From Mycobacterium triplex (GTDB lineage: Bacteria > Actinomycetota > Actinomycetes > Mycobacteriales > Mycobacteriaceae): a stretch of 64,000 nt of DNA. Shown one piece after another: positions 33,251-42,431 of the stretch; position 1 is the stretch's first letter, and every line of letters starts with the position of its first letter. The position numbers were made by a program, and so were the translations under genes. The notes beneath the pieces are model-generated. The model saw only the letters and a list, made by a program, of their open reading frames with translations, was not told where the DNA came from and searched no databases. Where the stretch lies: positions 5,631,784-5,695,783 of the forward strand of contig NZ_HG964446.1 in NCBI RefSeq assembly GCF_000689255.1, written 5' to 3'.

Positions 33251-34086
33251 TGCTTCAGGTGGCCGCGATCCACGACGACCTGGCTGCCCGACATGTTCGC
33301 GGACCCGTCTCCGGCAAGCCAGGCAACGACATCCGCGATGTCCTCGGGCGTCATGAACTCTTCCGGAGCGCCGATCGCCCGAAACGGCATCGGGGACAGA
33401 CTGTGCAAATACGACGGGTGGTCGGCCAGGAACGTCAGCATCTCCTCGGAGCTTCCCATCGGCGTGCTCACCGCGTACGGGTGCACGGAATTGACCCGGA
33501 TGCCGTACTCCCCCAATTCCACGGCCAGGGCGTTGGTCAGCCCGACCAGACCATGCTTGGACGCTGAATAATGCCCGTTGCCAGGTGTTGCCTTCAGTCC
33601 GGTGGTCGAGCTGACGATGATGATCGATCCGCCGTTTCCCAGCTTCACCATCGCCGGGACCGTGGCGCGCAGGGTGCGCCAGGTGCCGCTGAGATTGACG
33701 TCGATGACGGTGTCCCAGTGCTCTTCGGACATCTCCCACAAGCGACCGAAGCTCAATACGCCCGCATTGGCGACGACGACATCGAGCCGGCCGAATTGAT
33801 CGACGGCATCCGCAACCAACTGTTGCAGGGCCGCCAAGTTGCGGATATCGATTTCGCGAATCAGCGCCTTGCGTCCCGAATCCTCCACGGCCCGTGCTGT
33901 TTCCACCAGCTCAGCGGAGGTGGCGGCCGGGTAACGGATGGTGTCGGAGATGGGGGCGCACGCGTCGATGGCGATGATGTCGGCGCCTTCGTTGGCCAGG
34001 CGGACGGCGTGAGCGCGTCCCTGCCCGCGGGCCGCCCCCGTGACGAGCGCGACTCGGCCCTTCAGGCTCGTACCTGCTTGTTTCAC
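33247..34086 (-). CDS. Mycofactocin-coupled SDR-type oxidoreductase
   Basis: 279 residues. It has the SDR dinucleotide motif VTGAARGQGRAHAVRLA, NAG (VVANAGVLSFG) and the active site (SSTTGLKATPGNGHYSASK; Ser, Tyr, Lys). After the second strand there is an insert (DACAPISDTIRYPAATSAEL, about residues 41-60) that is the hallmark of SDRs whose NAD is not exchanged and that use mycofactocin as redox partner. This follows from family knowledge; no mycofactocin genes are in the window. Substrate unknown. It is divergent from the WS/DGAT gene. Confidence 0.88.
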   Translation of the reverse strand: MKQAGTSLKGRVALVTGAARGQGRAHAVRLANEGADIIAIDACAPISDTIRYPAATSAELVETARAVEDSGRKALIREIDIRNLAALQQLVADAVDQFGRLDVVVANAGVLSFGRLWEMSEEHWDTVIDVNLSGTWRTLRATVPAMVKLGNGGSIIIVSSTTGLKATPGNGHYSASKHGLVGLTNALAVELGEYGIRVNSVHPYAVSTPMGSSEEMLTFLADHPSYLHSLSPMPFRAIGAPEEFMTPEDIADVVAWLAGDGSANMSGSQVVVDRGHLKH

Positions 34087-34274
34087 TGGCTTCCCCCTCT
34101 GGCACCGATCCCTCGATCGTGCGCCTGCTCCAGGGCCCCGACAATGACCCGTCTCCTAGCACGAAGGAGGCGCGGTCTCCGACCGCCAACGATTCGCGAG
34201 CGCCGACCCATAGCAAACCCGGAAGCGCTACGGCATAGTTGCTTTCAGGTCGCGTCGACTCGACGAGGTGGCGT

Positions 34275-35687
34275 GTGAAAAGACTCAACGGTATGGACGC
34301 CATGCTGCTCTACAGCGAGACGCCGAACCTGCATACGCACACGTTGAAAGTGGCGATACTCGACTGTGACGGCGAGTTCGATTTCGAGGCCTTCCGGCTA
34401 CACGTGCGCCGCCGGCCGCACCTGTTGGAACCGTTGCGCTACAAGCTCGTCGACATTCCCTGGCAACTCCATCACCCGATGTGGCAGGAGAACTGTGACG
34501 TCGACCTGGACTACCACCTGCGGCGGGTGCAGGTGCCCGCGCCGGGCGGCCGCCGCGAACTCGACGACGTCGTCGGACAGGTAGCGTCCACGCCGCTGGA
34601 TCGCAGTCGCCCGCTGTGGGAGTTTCATTTCGCCGAAGGGCTTGCCGACGGTCGATTCGCGTTGATCGGCAAGGTGCACCACGCGCTGGCCGACGGCATC
34701 GCCTCGGTCAACCTGCTGGCGCGCGCGATGGATCTCAAGGGTTCGGTGACCGACGAGCGCGAGCCCGACGAGGCCGGCATCGGCGCGGCGAAGGGTGATC
34801 TGCTGCGCGCTGCCGCACGAGACCATGCCCGGCAAATCGCCGAGTTGCCCGGGCTGGTCAAGGACGCCGCGGTGGGGATGAGCCGGGTAAGACGCCGGTC
34901 CAAACAGCGCGGGGATCACCCGGATCTGGCCGACGCCTTCGCCGCACCCCCGACATTCCTCAACCACGTGGTGTCCCCGCGGCGGCGGTTCGCCGGCACG
35001 ACGCTGCCGTTGGCCGAGGTCAAGGCGACCGCCAAGGCGTTGGACAGCACCGTCAACGACATGGTGCTGGCCATCGCCACCGGCGGATTGCGCACGCTGC
35101 TGTTGCACTACGACGGCGAAGCGCGGCGACCGATCATCGCTTCGGTGCCCACCGCCACCGACAAGTCGGACCGCCTCACCGGCAACGAGATCAGCGGCCT
35201 GATGATTTCGCTGCCGGTCCATGTCGCCGACCCCGCCGAGCGGGCGCGGCTGGTCTCGCTGGCGACGCGGATCGCCAAGGAAGACCACGAGATCATGGGC
35301 CCGGAACTCTACGGGCGACTGATGGCCTACCTGCCGACCGCGTTCGCCCCGGCGGCGTTTCGCTGGCTGGGCCGTCATGACGTGCCGAACAAGCTGATGA
35401 ACGTCGCGGTCTCCAGCGTGGTCGGGCCGCGTGAGCGCGGGCACTTCGGCGGCGCCGCGGTGACCGAGATCTACTCCACCGGGGTGCTCTCGCCGGGCGC
35501 ACCGGTCAACATCACGGTGTGGAGCTATGTCGACGGGCTCGGGATCGCGGTGCTCACCGACGACCTGACGTTCGAAGACCCCCACGAGGCGACCGACGCG
35601 ATGACCAAGGCCTTCGCCGAATTACGCAGGGCCGCAGGTATTTCCGCGAAGACGAAGTCAGGCGGTGAGCACCGCGTCGAGCGCTGA
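34275..35687 (+). CDS. Wax ester synthase / diacylglycerol acyltransferase (WS/DGAT)
   Basis: 470 residues from GTG at 34275 (MKRLNGMDAMLLYSETP, the standard N-terminus). The active site HHALADGIAS (HHxxxDG) lies about residues 135-144, and NDMVLAIATGGLR marks the second half. LMNVAVSSVVGP is the conserved C-terminal motif. These enzymes make triacylglycerol or wax esters from acyl-CoA for storage lipids. An alternative start further upstream (34239) lacks support. The last 30 bp overlap the convergent purQ gene. The LPLAT gene nearby fits a lipid-assembly theme. Confidence 0.92.
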   Translation: MKRLNGMDAMLLYSETPNLHTHTLKVAILDCDGEFDFEAFRLHVRRRPHLLEPLRYKLVDIPWQLHHPMWQENCDVDLDYHLRRVQVPAPGGRRELDDVVGQVASTPLDRSRPLWEFHFAEGLADGRFALIGKVHHALADGIASVNLLARAMDLKGSVTDEREPDEAGIGAAKGDLLRAAARDHARQIAELPGLVKDAAVGMSRVRRRSKQRGDHPDLADAFAAPPTFLNHVVSPRRRFAGTTLPLAEVKATAKALDSTVNDMVLAIATGGLRTLLLHYDGEARRPIIASVPTATDKSDRLTGNEISGLMISLPVHVADPAERARLVSLATRIAKEDHEIMGPELYGRLMAYLPTAFAPAAFRWLGRHDVPNKLMNVAVSSVVGPRERGHFGGAAVTEIYSTGVLSPGAPVNITVWSYVDGLGIAVLTDDLTFEDPHEATDAMTKAFAELRRAAGISAKTKSGGEHRVER

Positions 35688-36332
35688 GTAGAACAAGCCC
35701 AGGCCGTCGTCGGAGGGACCGGTCAACGCTTCGATGGCGTGCTCGGGGTGCGGCATCAGGCCGACGACGCGCCCGTTGGCCGAGCTGATGCCGGCGATGC
35801 CACGCATCGAGCCGTTGATGTTGTCGTGGTACCGAAACACCACGCGTCCCTCGCCCTCGAGTTCGTCGAGCACGTTCTCCGGCGCCACGTAGCGGCCCTC
35901 GCCCGATTTCAGCGGAACCAGCAGGTCGGCGTCGGCCTCGAAGCGCGACGTCCACGCCGTCGAGTTCGATGCCACCCGAAGCCACACGTCGCGGCAGATG
36001 AAGTGCAGACCCGCGTTGCGGGTCAGCACCCCGGGCAGCAGCCTGGTCTCACACAGCACCTGAAAACCGTTGCAAATCCCCAACACCGGCATACCGCGGC
36101 CCGCCGCGTAGACCACTTCGGACATCACCGGGGCGAAGCGGGCGATCGCGCCGGCCCGCAGATAGTCGCCGTAGGAGAACCCGCCCGGAACCACGACCGC
36201 ATCGACCGCTTTGAGGTCGGCGTCAGCGTGCCACAGGCTCACCGCCTCCGCGCCGACGCGGCGCACCGCGCGAGCGGCGTCCACGTCGTCCAGCGTGCCG
36301 GGGAAGGTGATAACGCCGATCCGTGCCGTCAC
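35658..36332 (-). CDS. purQ: Phosphoribosylformylglycinamidine synthase subunit PurQ (glutaminase)
   Basis: 224 residues with a class I glutamine amidotransferase fold. The nucleophile Cys is in VLGICNGFQVLCE (about residue 87) and the His/Glu pair in GLMPHPEHAIEAL. It releases ammonia for PurL as part of the PurLQS complex. Start GTG at 36332 overlaps the purS stop by 4 bp (GTGA). The 3' end overlaps the convergent WS/DGAT gene by 30 bp. Confidence 0.96.
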   Translation of the reverse strand: MTARIGVITFPGTLDDVDAARAVRRVGAEAVSLWHADADLKAVDAVVVPGGFSYGDYLRAGAIARFAPVMSEVVYAAGRGMPVLGICNGFQVLCETRLLPGVLTRNAGLHFICRDVWLRVASNSTAWTSRFEADADLLVPLKSGEGRYVAPENVLDELEGEGRVVFRYHDNINGSMRGIAGISSANGRVVGLMPHPEHAIEALTGPSDDGLGLFYSALDAVLTA

Positions 36333-36568
36333 AGCACTTCCCGGCTGATCGTCCAGTCCTCGATCACGGTGTTGGCCAACAGTGATGCGGCGATCTCGGC
36401 GAGCACGGTATCGTCGACGGTGTCGTCGACTTCGAGCTCAAACCTCTTGCCCTGACGGACATCTGAGATCCCGGGATGTCCGAGTCGGCCCAGCGCGCCG
36501 ACAATCGCCTGACCCTGCGGGTCGAGAATCTCCGCTTTGGGCATCACATGAACGATCACCCGCGCCAC
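36329..36568 (-). CDS. purS: Phosphoribosylformylglycinamidine synthase subunit PurS
   Basis: 79 residues, the usual size. It starts MARVIVHVMPKAEILDPQGQ, the PurS signature, and includes VRQGKRFELEVD. PurS links PurL and PurQ in the FGAM synthase complex. It overlaps purQ by 4 bp and follows a membrane-anchored protein gene by 55 bp. Confidence 0.95.
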   Translation of the reverse strand: MARVIVHVMPKAEILDPQGQAIVGALGRLGHPGISDVRQGKRFELEVDDTVDDTVLAEIAASLLANTVIEDWTISREVL

Positions 36569-36623
36569 CGGCGTTCCTCCTGACGAGTCGCTGTCGGCGC
36601 CAACTCTACCGGCCGGCCGCGGC

Positions 36624-37301
36624 TTACGGGCACGACGCGATATAGGCCTCGCACAGCGGGGCCGTCATCGAGTCCAGCACCTGATTGTCCGCCATCGAGG
36701 GCCACGGCAGCTGCGGCGGCGCCGCAGACCACAGCGTCACCTCGCTGATCGTGCTGCTCGCGACGTGTGCGACCAGGTAGGTATGCATGACCACCGGGCC
36801 GCTGATCACCGCGGCCATCCGGTTCGGTTCGTCGGTGGTGATCGACGGCGACTGCAACGGTGCCCCTTGCTGGCAGCCGCGCAGCACCGCGACGGCGTTG
36901 TCGAACACCGAGGACGCGATCGCGCCGCCCCGGGCCGTGTCACCGCGCCAGTGCACGATCTGCGCCTTCAGCTGCCATTGGCCCTCCGGGTGCGCCACCG
37001 ACACGCGCGCCGCCACCGCCGAGGCGCGGGGGTCCTGCGCCGGCGGCCGCGCGGCGCACAGCTCCTCGAACCGGAACCGCGGTCCCGCCCCGGTCCCGGT
37101 CACCTGCACGGCCAGACCCGCCAGCGGGGGCCAGTTGTAGGTCGAGTTGAGCGGCACGGCGCGCGGCGGCATCCACGCGGTGGCCGGGATTTGGTCGCAG
37201 ACGGGCGGGCAGGTCTCCGGTTCACCCGCTGCCGGGATCACGAAGACCAGGGCAGCCACCAAGCCGCCGGCGAACAGTATCGTCGCGACAACTAACCGCA
37301 C
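36624..37301 (-). CDS. Membrane-anchored or secreted protein of unknown function upstream of purS
   Basis: 225 residues from GTG at 37301 (RLVVATILFAGGLVAALVFV is a single transmembrane or signal segment). A short PEETCPPVC-like cysteine pair (ETCPPVCDQIP) follows, then a secreted domain with two more cysteine-containing stretches (FEELCAARPP, LRGCQQGAP) and a C-terminal LCEAYIASCP. The four to six cysteines suggest disulfides outside the membrane. A TTG at 37325 could extend it but has no signal. I do not recognise a domain. It precedes purS on the same strand with a 55-bp gap and is divergent from the MBL-fold gene. Confidence 0.74.
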   Translation of the reverse strand: MRLVVATILFAGGLVAALVFVIPAAGEPETCPPVCDQIPATAWMPPRAVPLNSTYNWPPLAGLAVQVTGTGAGPRFRFEELCAARPPAQDPRASAVAARVSVAHPEGQWQLKAQIVHWRGDTARGGAIASSVFDNAVAVLRGCQQGAPLQSPSITTDEPNRMAAVISGPVVMHTYLVAHVASSTISEVTLWSAAPPQLPWPSMADNQVLDSMTAPLCEAYIASCP

Positions 37302-37333
37302 ACGACCACCCCCGTCAGGGCACAATCGTAAAC

Positions 37334-37972
37334 ATGCAACTGACGCATTTCGGGCATTCCTGCCTACTTGCCGAGTTCGACCACACTAGCGTGCTCTTCG
37401 ATCCTGGAACGTTCGCACACGGCTTCGAGGGCATCACCGGACTGGACGCCATCCTGATCACACACCAGCACCCGGATCATGTCGACCCGGCACGGCTGCC
37501 CGCCCTGATCGAGGCCAACCCCAATGCGGCGCTCTACACCGACTCGCAAACCGCGGCGCAGCTCGACGCGCCCTTCCAAACGGTGCGCGCGGGCGACGAG
37601 CTGACGGTGGGTGAGCTGACGATTCGGGCGCTCGGCGGAAAGCACGCGGTGATTCACCCGGAAATCCCTGTGATAGAGAACCTTTCGTATCTGGTGGGCG
37701 ACGGCGACCACCGTGCGCGATTGATGCATCCCGGTGACGCGTTGTTCGTTCCCGACGAACCGGTCGACGTGCTGGCCGCGCCGGCGGCCGCCCCCTGGAT
37801 GCGGATCTCCGAGGCCATCGACTACCTGCGCGCGGTATCCCCGACGCGGGCGGTGCCCATCCACCAGGGCGTGGTCGCTCCCGACGCACGGGGGATCTAC
37901 TACGGCCGGTTCACCGAGATGACCGACACCGACTTCCAGGTGTTGCCCGAGGAGAGCGCAGTCACCTTCTAG
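37334..37972 (+). CDS. Metallo-beta-lactamase-fold hydrolase (Rv0786c type)
   Basis: 212 residues. The metal motif is ITHQHPDHVD (HxHxDH) at about residues 36-45, preceded by SVLFDPGTF. Further ligands are likely in GGKHAVIHPEIP and ALFVPDEPVDV. It resembles the UPF0173/L-ascorbate-6-phosphate-lactonase-like branch. Substrate unknown. The start ATG at 37334 is 32 bp from the divergent membrane-protein gene. It ends 3 bp before the convergent FAD dehydrogenase stop. Confidence 0.86.
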   Translation: MQLTHFGHSCLLAEFDHTSVLFDPGTFAHGFEGITGLDAILITHQHPDHVDPARLPALIEANPNAALYTDSQTAAQLDAPFQTVRAGDELTVGELTIRALGGKHAVIHPEIPVIENLSYLVGDGDHRARLMHPGDALFVPDEPVDVLAAPAAAPWMRISEAIDYLRAVSPTRAVPIHQGVVAPDARGIYYGRFTEMTDTDFQVLPEESAVTF

Positions 37973-37975
37973 TGG

Positions 37976-39643
37976 CTAGGTGATATCGTCGGCGGCGCCG
38001 CGGCCGGCGGCCCGGCCGCTGAAGATGCAGCCACCCAGGAACGTGCCCTCCAAGGCTCGGTAACCGTGCACACCACCACCGCCGAACCCGGCGGCTTCCC
38101 CGGCCGCGTACAGTCCGGCCAGCGGGGTGCCGCCGTCCTTGAGAACCCGCCCGGCCAGGTCGGTCTCGATGCCGCCCAACGTCTTTCGGGTCAGGATGTG
38201 CAGTTTGACCGCGATCAGCGGCCCGGCTTTCGGATCGGTCAACCGGTGCGGCGCCACCACCCGGCCCAACCGGTCACCCAGATAGCCACGGGCAGCGCGG
38301 ATGGCGGTGATCTGACCGTCTTTGCTGAATTTGTTCGCGACCTCGCGATCGCGGGCAGTCACCGCTGCCTCCACCGTCGCGTAGTCCAGGGGAGCCACAT
38401 CGGGCAGCTTGTTCATGCCGGTTACCAACTCGCCCAACGAATCTGCGCTGACGAAGTCCACTCCGCGATCGATGAACGCTCCGACGGGCCCGGGCGGTCC
38501 AGAGCCGGCCCGGTTACGGACCAGCGCGCGCACGCTCCGCCCGGTCAGATCCGGGTTCTGCTCCTGCCCGGACAGCGCGAACTCCTTCTCAATGATCTTG
38601 GCGTTCAAGATAAACCAGGTGTAGTCGTACCCGGATTTGGTGATGTATTCCAGCGTGCCCAGCGTGTCAAACCCGGGATACAGCGGGACCGGCAGCCGGT
38701 TGCCGGCCGCATCCAGCCACAGCGACGAGGGGCCCGGAATGATCCGGATGCCGTGCAACGGCCAGATCGGGTCGTAGTTGGTGATGCCCTCGGTGTAGTG
38801 CCACATCCGATCGGGGTTGATCACCCGCGCCCCGGCCTGCTGAGAAATGCCGATCATCCTGCCGTCCACGTGGGCCGGCACCCCGCTCAGCATTTGCTCG
38901 GGCACGCGGCCCATTCGCCGGGGCCAGTTCTTGCGTACCAGGTCGTGGTTGCCGCCGATCCCTCCACTGGTCACGATCACCGCAGAGGCACGAAATTCGA
39001 ATTGCCCCACCGATTTTCGCGATGAGCGCACGCCGCGCGCTTCGGTCGACGGTTCCAGCACGGTCCCCCGAACGCCGGTCACCGCGCCGCGCTCGACGAT
39101 CAATTCGTCGACCTGGTGCCGGTGCGCGAAACGGACCGTCGAGCGATCCCGCAGCTGACGCGCGAAGATGTCGACCAGCGCGGGACCGGTCCCCCAGGTG
39201 ATATGGAACCGGGGAACCGAGTTGCCGTGGCCCTGCGCGTTGTAGCCACCACGTTCGGCCCAGCCCACCAGGGGAAAGATCTTCAGACCCCGCTCGCGCA
39301 GCCAGCTGCGCTTCTCCCCGGCCGCGAAATCCACGTAGGCGTGCGCCCATTGCCGGGGCCAGTAGTCCTCTTCACGATCGAAAGCCGCTGTGCCCAACCA
39401 GTCCTGCAACGCGAGCTCGTGACTGTCCCGGATGCCCAGCCGACGTTGTTCGGGGCTGTCGACGAAAAACAGACCGCCGAACGACCAGAAGGCCTGACCG
39501 CCGAGGTTGGCACTGTTCTCCTGGTCGAGGATCAGCACCCGCAAGCCGCGGCCCACCAGCTCGCAGGCGGCCACCAGACCGGACAATCCCGCCCCGACGA
39601 CAATCGCGTCAGCGGCGAAGCCTGCCGCCGAAGAATGGCTCAT
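37976..39643 (-). CDS. FAD-dependent dehydrogenase, KstD/fumarate-reductase-like (Rv0785 type)
   Basis: 555 residues. The FAD-binding GxGxxG lies at the start (AIVVGAGLSGLVAACELV). The middle holds the substrate domain, and the C-terminus has GLYAAGEAAGFGGGGVHGYRALEGTFLGGC, the second FAD contact seen in 3-ketosteroid dehydrogenase-like flavoproteins. It is annotated in relatives as a putative FAD-binding dehydrogenase; substrate not known, and key 3-ketosteroid dehydrogenase residues cannot be confirmed by eye. It follows the DUF2334 gene on the same strand by 49 bp. Confidence 0.88.
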   Translation of the reverse strand: MSHSSAAGFAADAIVVGAGLSGLVAACELVGRGLRVLILDQENSANLGGQAFWSFGGLFFVDSPEQRRLGIRDSHELALQDWLGTAAFDREEDYWPRQWAHAYVDFAAGEKRSWLRERGLKIFPLVGWAERGGYNAQGHGNSVPRFHITWGTGPALVDIFARQLRDRSTVRFAHRHQVDELIVERGAVTGVRGTVLEPSTEARGVRSSRKSVGQFEFRASAVIVTSGGIGGNHDLVRKNWPRRMGRVPEQMLSGVPAHVDGRMIGISQQAGARVINPDRMWHYTEGITNYDPIWPLHGIRIIPGPSSLWLDAAGNRLPVPLYPGFDTLGTLEYITKSGYDYTWFILNAKIIEKEFALSGQEQNPDLTGRSVRALVRNRAGSGPPGPVGAFIDRGVDFVSADSLGELVTGMNKLPDVAPLDYATVEAAVTARDREVANKFSKDGQITAIRAARGYLGDRLGRVVAPHRLTDPKAGPLIAVKLHILTRKTLGGIETDLAGRVLKDGGTPLAGLYAAGEAAGFGGGGVHGYRALEGTFLGGCIFSGRAAGRGAADDIT

Positions 39644-39692
39644 GTCGGATCAGGGTAGTGCCCGCAATCTTCCGATTAATCAGACGGCTTGG

Positions 39693-40397
39693 TCAGGCCG
39701 CGTCCGAGATCGCCTTGTCGGCCCGCCAGCGGTACACCGTCGGCGTGCATCCGTGCATCGAAGCCAAGTCGACGGCGTCCAGCATCGCTTGCAGCGGACC
39801 GGGTTTGCGCAACTGGCGGGCCGCCACCGCCACCCGCACGATCCCGCCGCGACGAGCGATCCGCTCGGCGGACAGCACCACCATGCGGCACCACCACGGC
39901 TCGGTGAGGAAGCCCTCGCCGATGCCGAGCACGCGGGCGCGCACCGTGGTGTGGCGCACCAGGTCGGTGACGCCATGCAGATCGGCCAGCAGCCGAAAAC
40001 CGTTGCCCGGCAATGCCTTGACAACGCCCGGTGAGACAGTCCACCCGGGTGCCGCGAAGAGCCGGGTGCGTAGTCCGAGGTGCTCGAGCACCCGGTCGGC
40101 GGCCATCAGCCGCAGGTTGGCTTCGTGTGCCCGCAGGATCGCGAACTCGCCACGGCGCTTCTTGGTGGCGGCGTCGTCGTACCCGTGCAGCACAATGGCG
40201 TCGCCGCCGGCGCGCCGGGCGGTCAGCCACTCGACGGTGCGCGGGTCGTGGTCCAGTCGGTAGTCGCCGGACAGGCGCGGAGCCACCAGCAACGAAACAG
40301 GCACTTTGCGGGAATCCATCTGTGCGCAGAACGCCTCGACGTCGTCCAGGGTGCGCTCGCCTATCCCTGAGACCGAGACGATCAGTTTTCCAGACAC
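39693..40397 (-). CDS. DUF2334/polysaccharide-deacetylase-like protein (Rv0784 type)
   Basis: 234 residues from GTG at 40397. It has IVSVSGIGERTLDDVEAF at the N-terminus and motifs of a NodB-like fold: VPVSLLVAPRL, IVLHGYDDA (metal His) and LFAAPGWTVSPG. This is consistent with a metal-dependent deacetylase relative, but catalytic activity is uncertain. It is followed by the FAD dehydrogenase on the same strand and lies 222 bp from the divergent DHA2 exporter. Confidence 0.8.
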   Translation of the reverse strand: MSGKLIVSVSGIGERTLDDVEAFCAQMDSRKVPVSLLVAPRLSGDYRLDHDPRTVEWLTARRAGGDAIVLHGYDDAATKKRRGEFAILRAHEANLRLMAADRVLEHLGLRTRLFAAPGWTVSPGVVKALPGNGFRLLADLHGVTDLVRHTTVRARVLGIGEGFLTEPWWCRMVVLSAERIARRGGIVRVAVAARQLRKPGPLQAMLDAVDLASMHGCTPTVYRWRADKAISDAA

Positions 40398-40619
40398 AAC
40401 CGCAGTTTGACGAGCGCAGGTGTCGGGATGGTGAAGGACACGCAGACTGCAGGCGTATATCGACGCGTATGCCAGATGTCACTCCAGCCTGGAATGCAGT
40501 GTTCGCGCAACGGAGTTGGGCTGCCTACCGCATCGACTATGCGCCCCGTGGCGCGCTGCCGGGCGACGAATCGCCGCGAGCAAACGCGGACCGGCACCGC
40601 GATCGGGAAACGGTTCGAT

Positions 40620-42239
40620 ATGCTAAGCAACGCCATGGAGAAGGCCCGTTCCGCAGCGGGCGACGCCGCGCTGCCCCTCGCCCCCGCCGCGCTGTTGGGC
40701 GTCGAGGAACGTGTTTATCCGGACAAACTCGACGCCCCGCTGTTGCGGATTTCGGGGGTGTGCCTGCTGGCGACCATCATGGCGATCCTGGATGTCACCG
40801 TCGTCACCGTCGCCCAACGCACCTTCATCGCCGAGTTCGAGTCCAACCAGGCCGTCGTCGCATGGACGATGACCGGTTACACACTCGGACTGGCGACGGT
40901 GATCCCACTGACCGGCTGGGCGGCCGACCGGTTCGGCACCAAACGGCTCTTCATGGGTTCGGTGGTGGCGTTCGTGCTGGGCTCACTGCTGTGCGCGGTG
41001 GCGTCAACGATCTTGCAGCTCATCATCTTTCGCGTCGTGCAGGGCATCAGCGGCGGCATGCTGATGCCGCTGGGATTCATGATCATGACGCGCGAAGCGG
41101 GGCCCGCGCGTCTCGGCCGGTTGATGTCGATCTTGAGCATTCCCATGTTGATCGCCCCGATCGCCGGCCCGATCCTGGGCGGCTGGCTGATCGACACCTC
41201 CAGCTGGAAGTGGATCTTCCTGATCAACCTGCCGATCGGGCTGGCCGCGTTCGTCCTCGCCTGGTTGGTGTTCCCGCGAGATCACCCCGCACGGTCGGAA
41301 ACGTTCGACGTCGTCGGCGGGTTGCTGCTCTCACCCGGGCTGGCGACGTTTCTGTTCGCGGTGTCGTCGATCCCGCGCTGCGGGACGCTCACCGACCGTC
41401 GCGTCTGGATACCCGCGATCATCGGCCTGGCGTTGATCGCCGCGTTCGTCGTGCACGCGCTGCGACGCGCCGATCACCCGCTGATCGACCTGCATCTGTT
41501 CGGCAACCCGGTTCTCACCCGGGCCAATGTGACGATGCTGCTGTTCGCGGGCGCCTTCTTCGGTGCCGGCCTACTGCTCCCGAGTTACTTCCAGCAGGTC
41601 CTGCACCAGACGCCGATGCAAGCCGGGGTGCACCTGATCCCGCAGGGACTCGGTGCCATGCTGACCATGCGATTGGCCGGTCCGCTGGTGGATCGGCACG
41701 GCCCGGGCAAATACGTGCTGGCCGGTATCGCGATGATCATCGCCGGGCTGGGCACGTTCGCTTTCGGGGTGGCCAGGCACGCCGGCTATGCGCCGACCCT
41801 GCTGATCGCGCTGACGATCATGGGCCTGGGGATGGGGTGCACGATGATGCCGCTCTCGGTGGCATCGGTGCAGGCGCTGGCGCCGCATCAGATCGCGCGG
41901 GGCACCACGCTGATGAGCGTCAGCCATCAGGTGGGCGGCTCAATGGGAACCGCGCTGATGGCGATGATCCTGACCAACCAGTTCAACCGCAGCGACGACA
42001 TCACCGCCGCTAACAAACTGGCGGCGTTGCAACAGCAGGCCGCGATCACCGGGGTTCCGGTTGATCCGTCACAAATACCACACCAGTCACTCGACCCAAA
42101 TTTTTCCGCCGATCTGCTGCACGACCTTTCACACGCCTATACCTCGGTATTCGTGGTCGCGGTGATATTGGTGGCATTTACCATCATCCCGGCGTCATTT
42201 CTGCCGAAAAAGCCCGCCACCCAAACAGCCCTCGAATAG
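40620..42239 (+). CDS. emrB: DHA2-family MFS drug exporter (EmrB/Rv0783c type)
   Basis: 539 residues from ATG at 40620 (MLSNAMEKARSAAG), chosen by match to the N-terminus of the paralogue downstream. Fourteen transmembrane helices are expected from the length. Family motifs are GWAADRFGTKRLFM (motif A), RVVQGISGGMLMPLG (motif B) and PIAGPILGGWL (motif C of antiporters). It probably exports drugs or lipids using the proton gradient. A terminator-like hairpin follows at 42290-42307. The next gene is a close paralogue. Confidence 0.92.
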   Translation: MLSNAMEKARSAAGDAALPLAPAALLGVEERVYPDKLDAPLLRISGVCLLATIMAILDVTVVTVAQRTFIAEFESNQAVVAWTMTGYTLGLATVIPLTGWAADRFGTKRLFMGSVVAFVLGSLLCAVASTILQLIIFRVVQGISGGMLMPLGFMIMTREAGPARLGRLMSILSIPMLIAPIAGPILGGWLIDTSSWKWIFLINLPIGLAAFVLAWLVFPRDHPARSETFDVVGGLLLSPGLATFLFAVSSIPRCGTLTDRRVWIPAIIGLALIAAFVVHALRRADHPLIDLHLFGNPVLTRANVTMLLFAGAFFGAGLLLPSYFQQVLHQTPMQAGVHLIPQGLGAMLTMRLAGPLVDRHGPGKYVLAGIAMIIAGLGTFAFGVARHAGYAPTLLIALTIMGLGMGCTMMPLSVASVQALAPHQIARGTTLMSVSHQVGGSMGTALMAMILTNQFNRSDDITAANKLAALQQQAAITGVPVDPSQIPHQSLDPNFSADLLHDLSHAYTSVFVVAVILVAFTIIPASFLPKKPATQTALE

Positions 42240-42289
42240 GCCCTTGAACTGGGCCGCTGCCAGATGTACCCGAACGGTCTGCAGAATTC

Positions 42290-42307
42290 ATTCGGCGGGC
42301 GCCGAAT
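42290..42307. terminator. Hairpin between the two DHA2 exporter genes
   Basis: ATTCGGCG (42290-42297) and CGCCGAAT (42300-42307) form a perfect inverted repeat, 50 bp after the first exporter stop. It may fold as a 6-bp stem with a 6-nt loop. It suggests that the second exporter has its own promoter in 42308-42431. Confidence 0.5.
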
Positions 42308-42431
42308 TCGCACTGACGGGTGACCGTTAAATATCCGTTGCACCAAACTGGCGGCGCTCGCAGCGGCTTGTGGCCGGTGCTAGCAGATCGGCAATCAGGG
42401 CAAAGCGACAAAATCGCGAGGGTGTCTCGAT

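Noticed and set aside
38066..39025. A 319-residue plus-strand frame opposite the FAD dehydrogenase
   Set aside because: Shadow of a conserved flavoprotein; low-complexity composition.
40612..40640. TGCTAAGCA at 40621-40629 as a P450-like operator copy
   Set aside because: It lies inside the coding start of the exporter (Met-Leu-Ser-Asn), has only one half of the double palindrome, and is explained by codons.
40031..42013. A 660-residue plus-strand frame over the first DHA2 exporter
   Set aside because: It is a different frame of the exporter with Arg-rich sequence; the exporter frame has the transmembrane helices and motifs.
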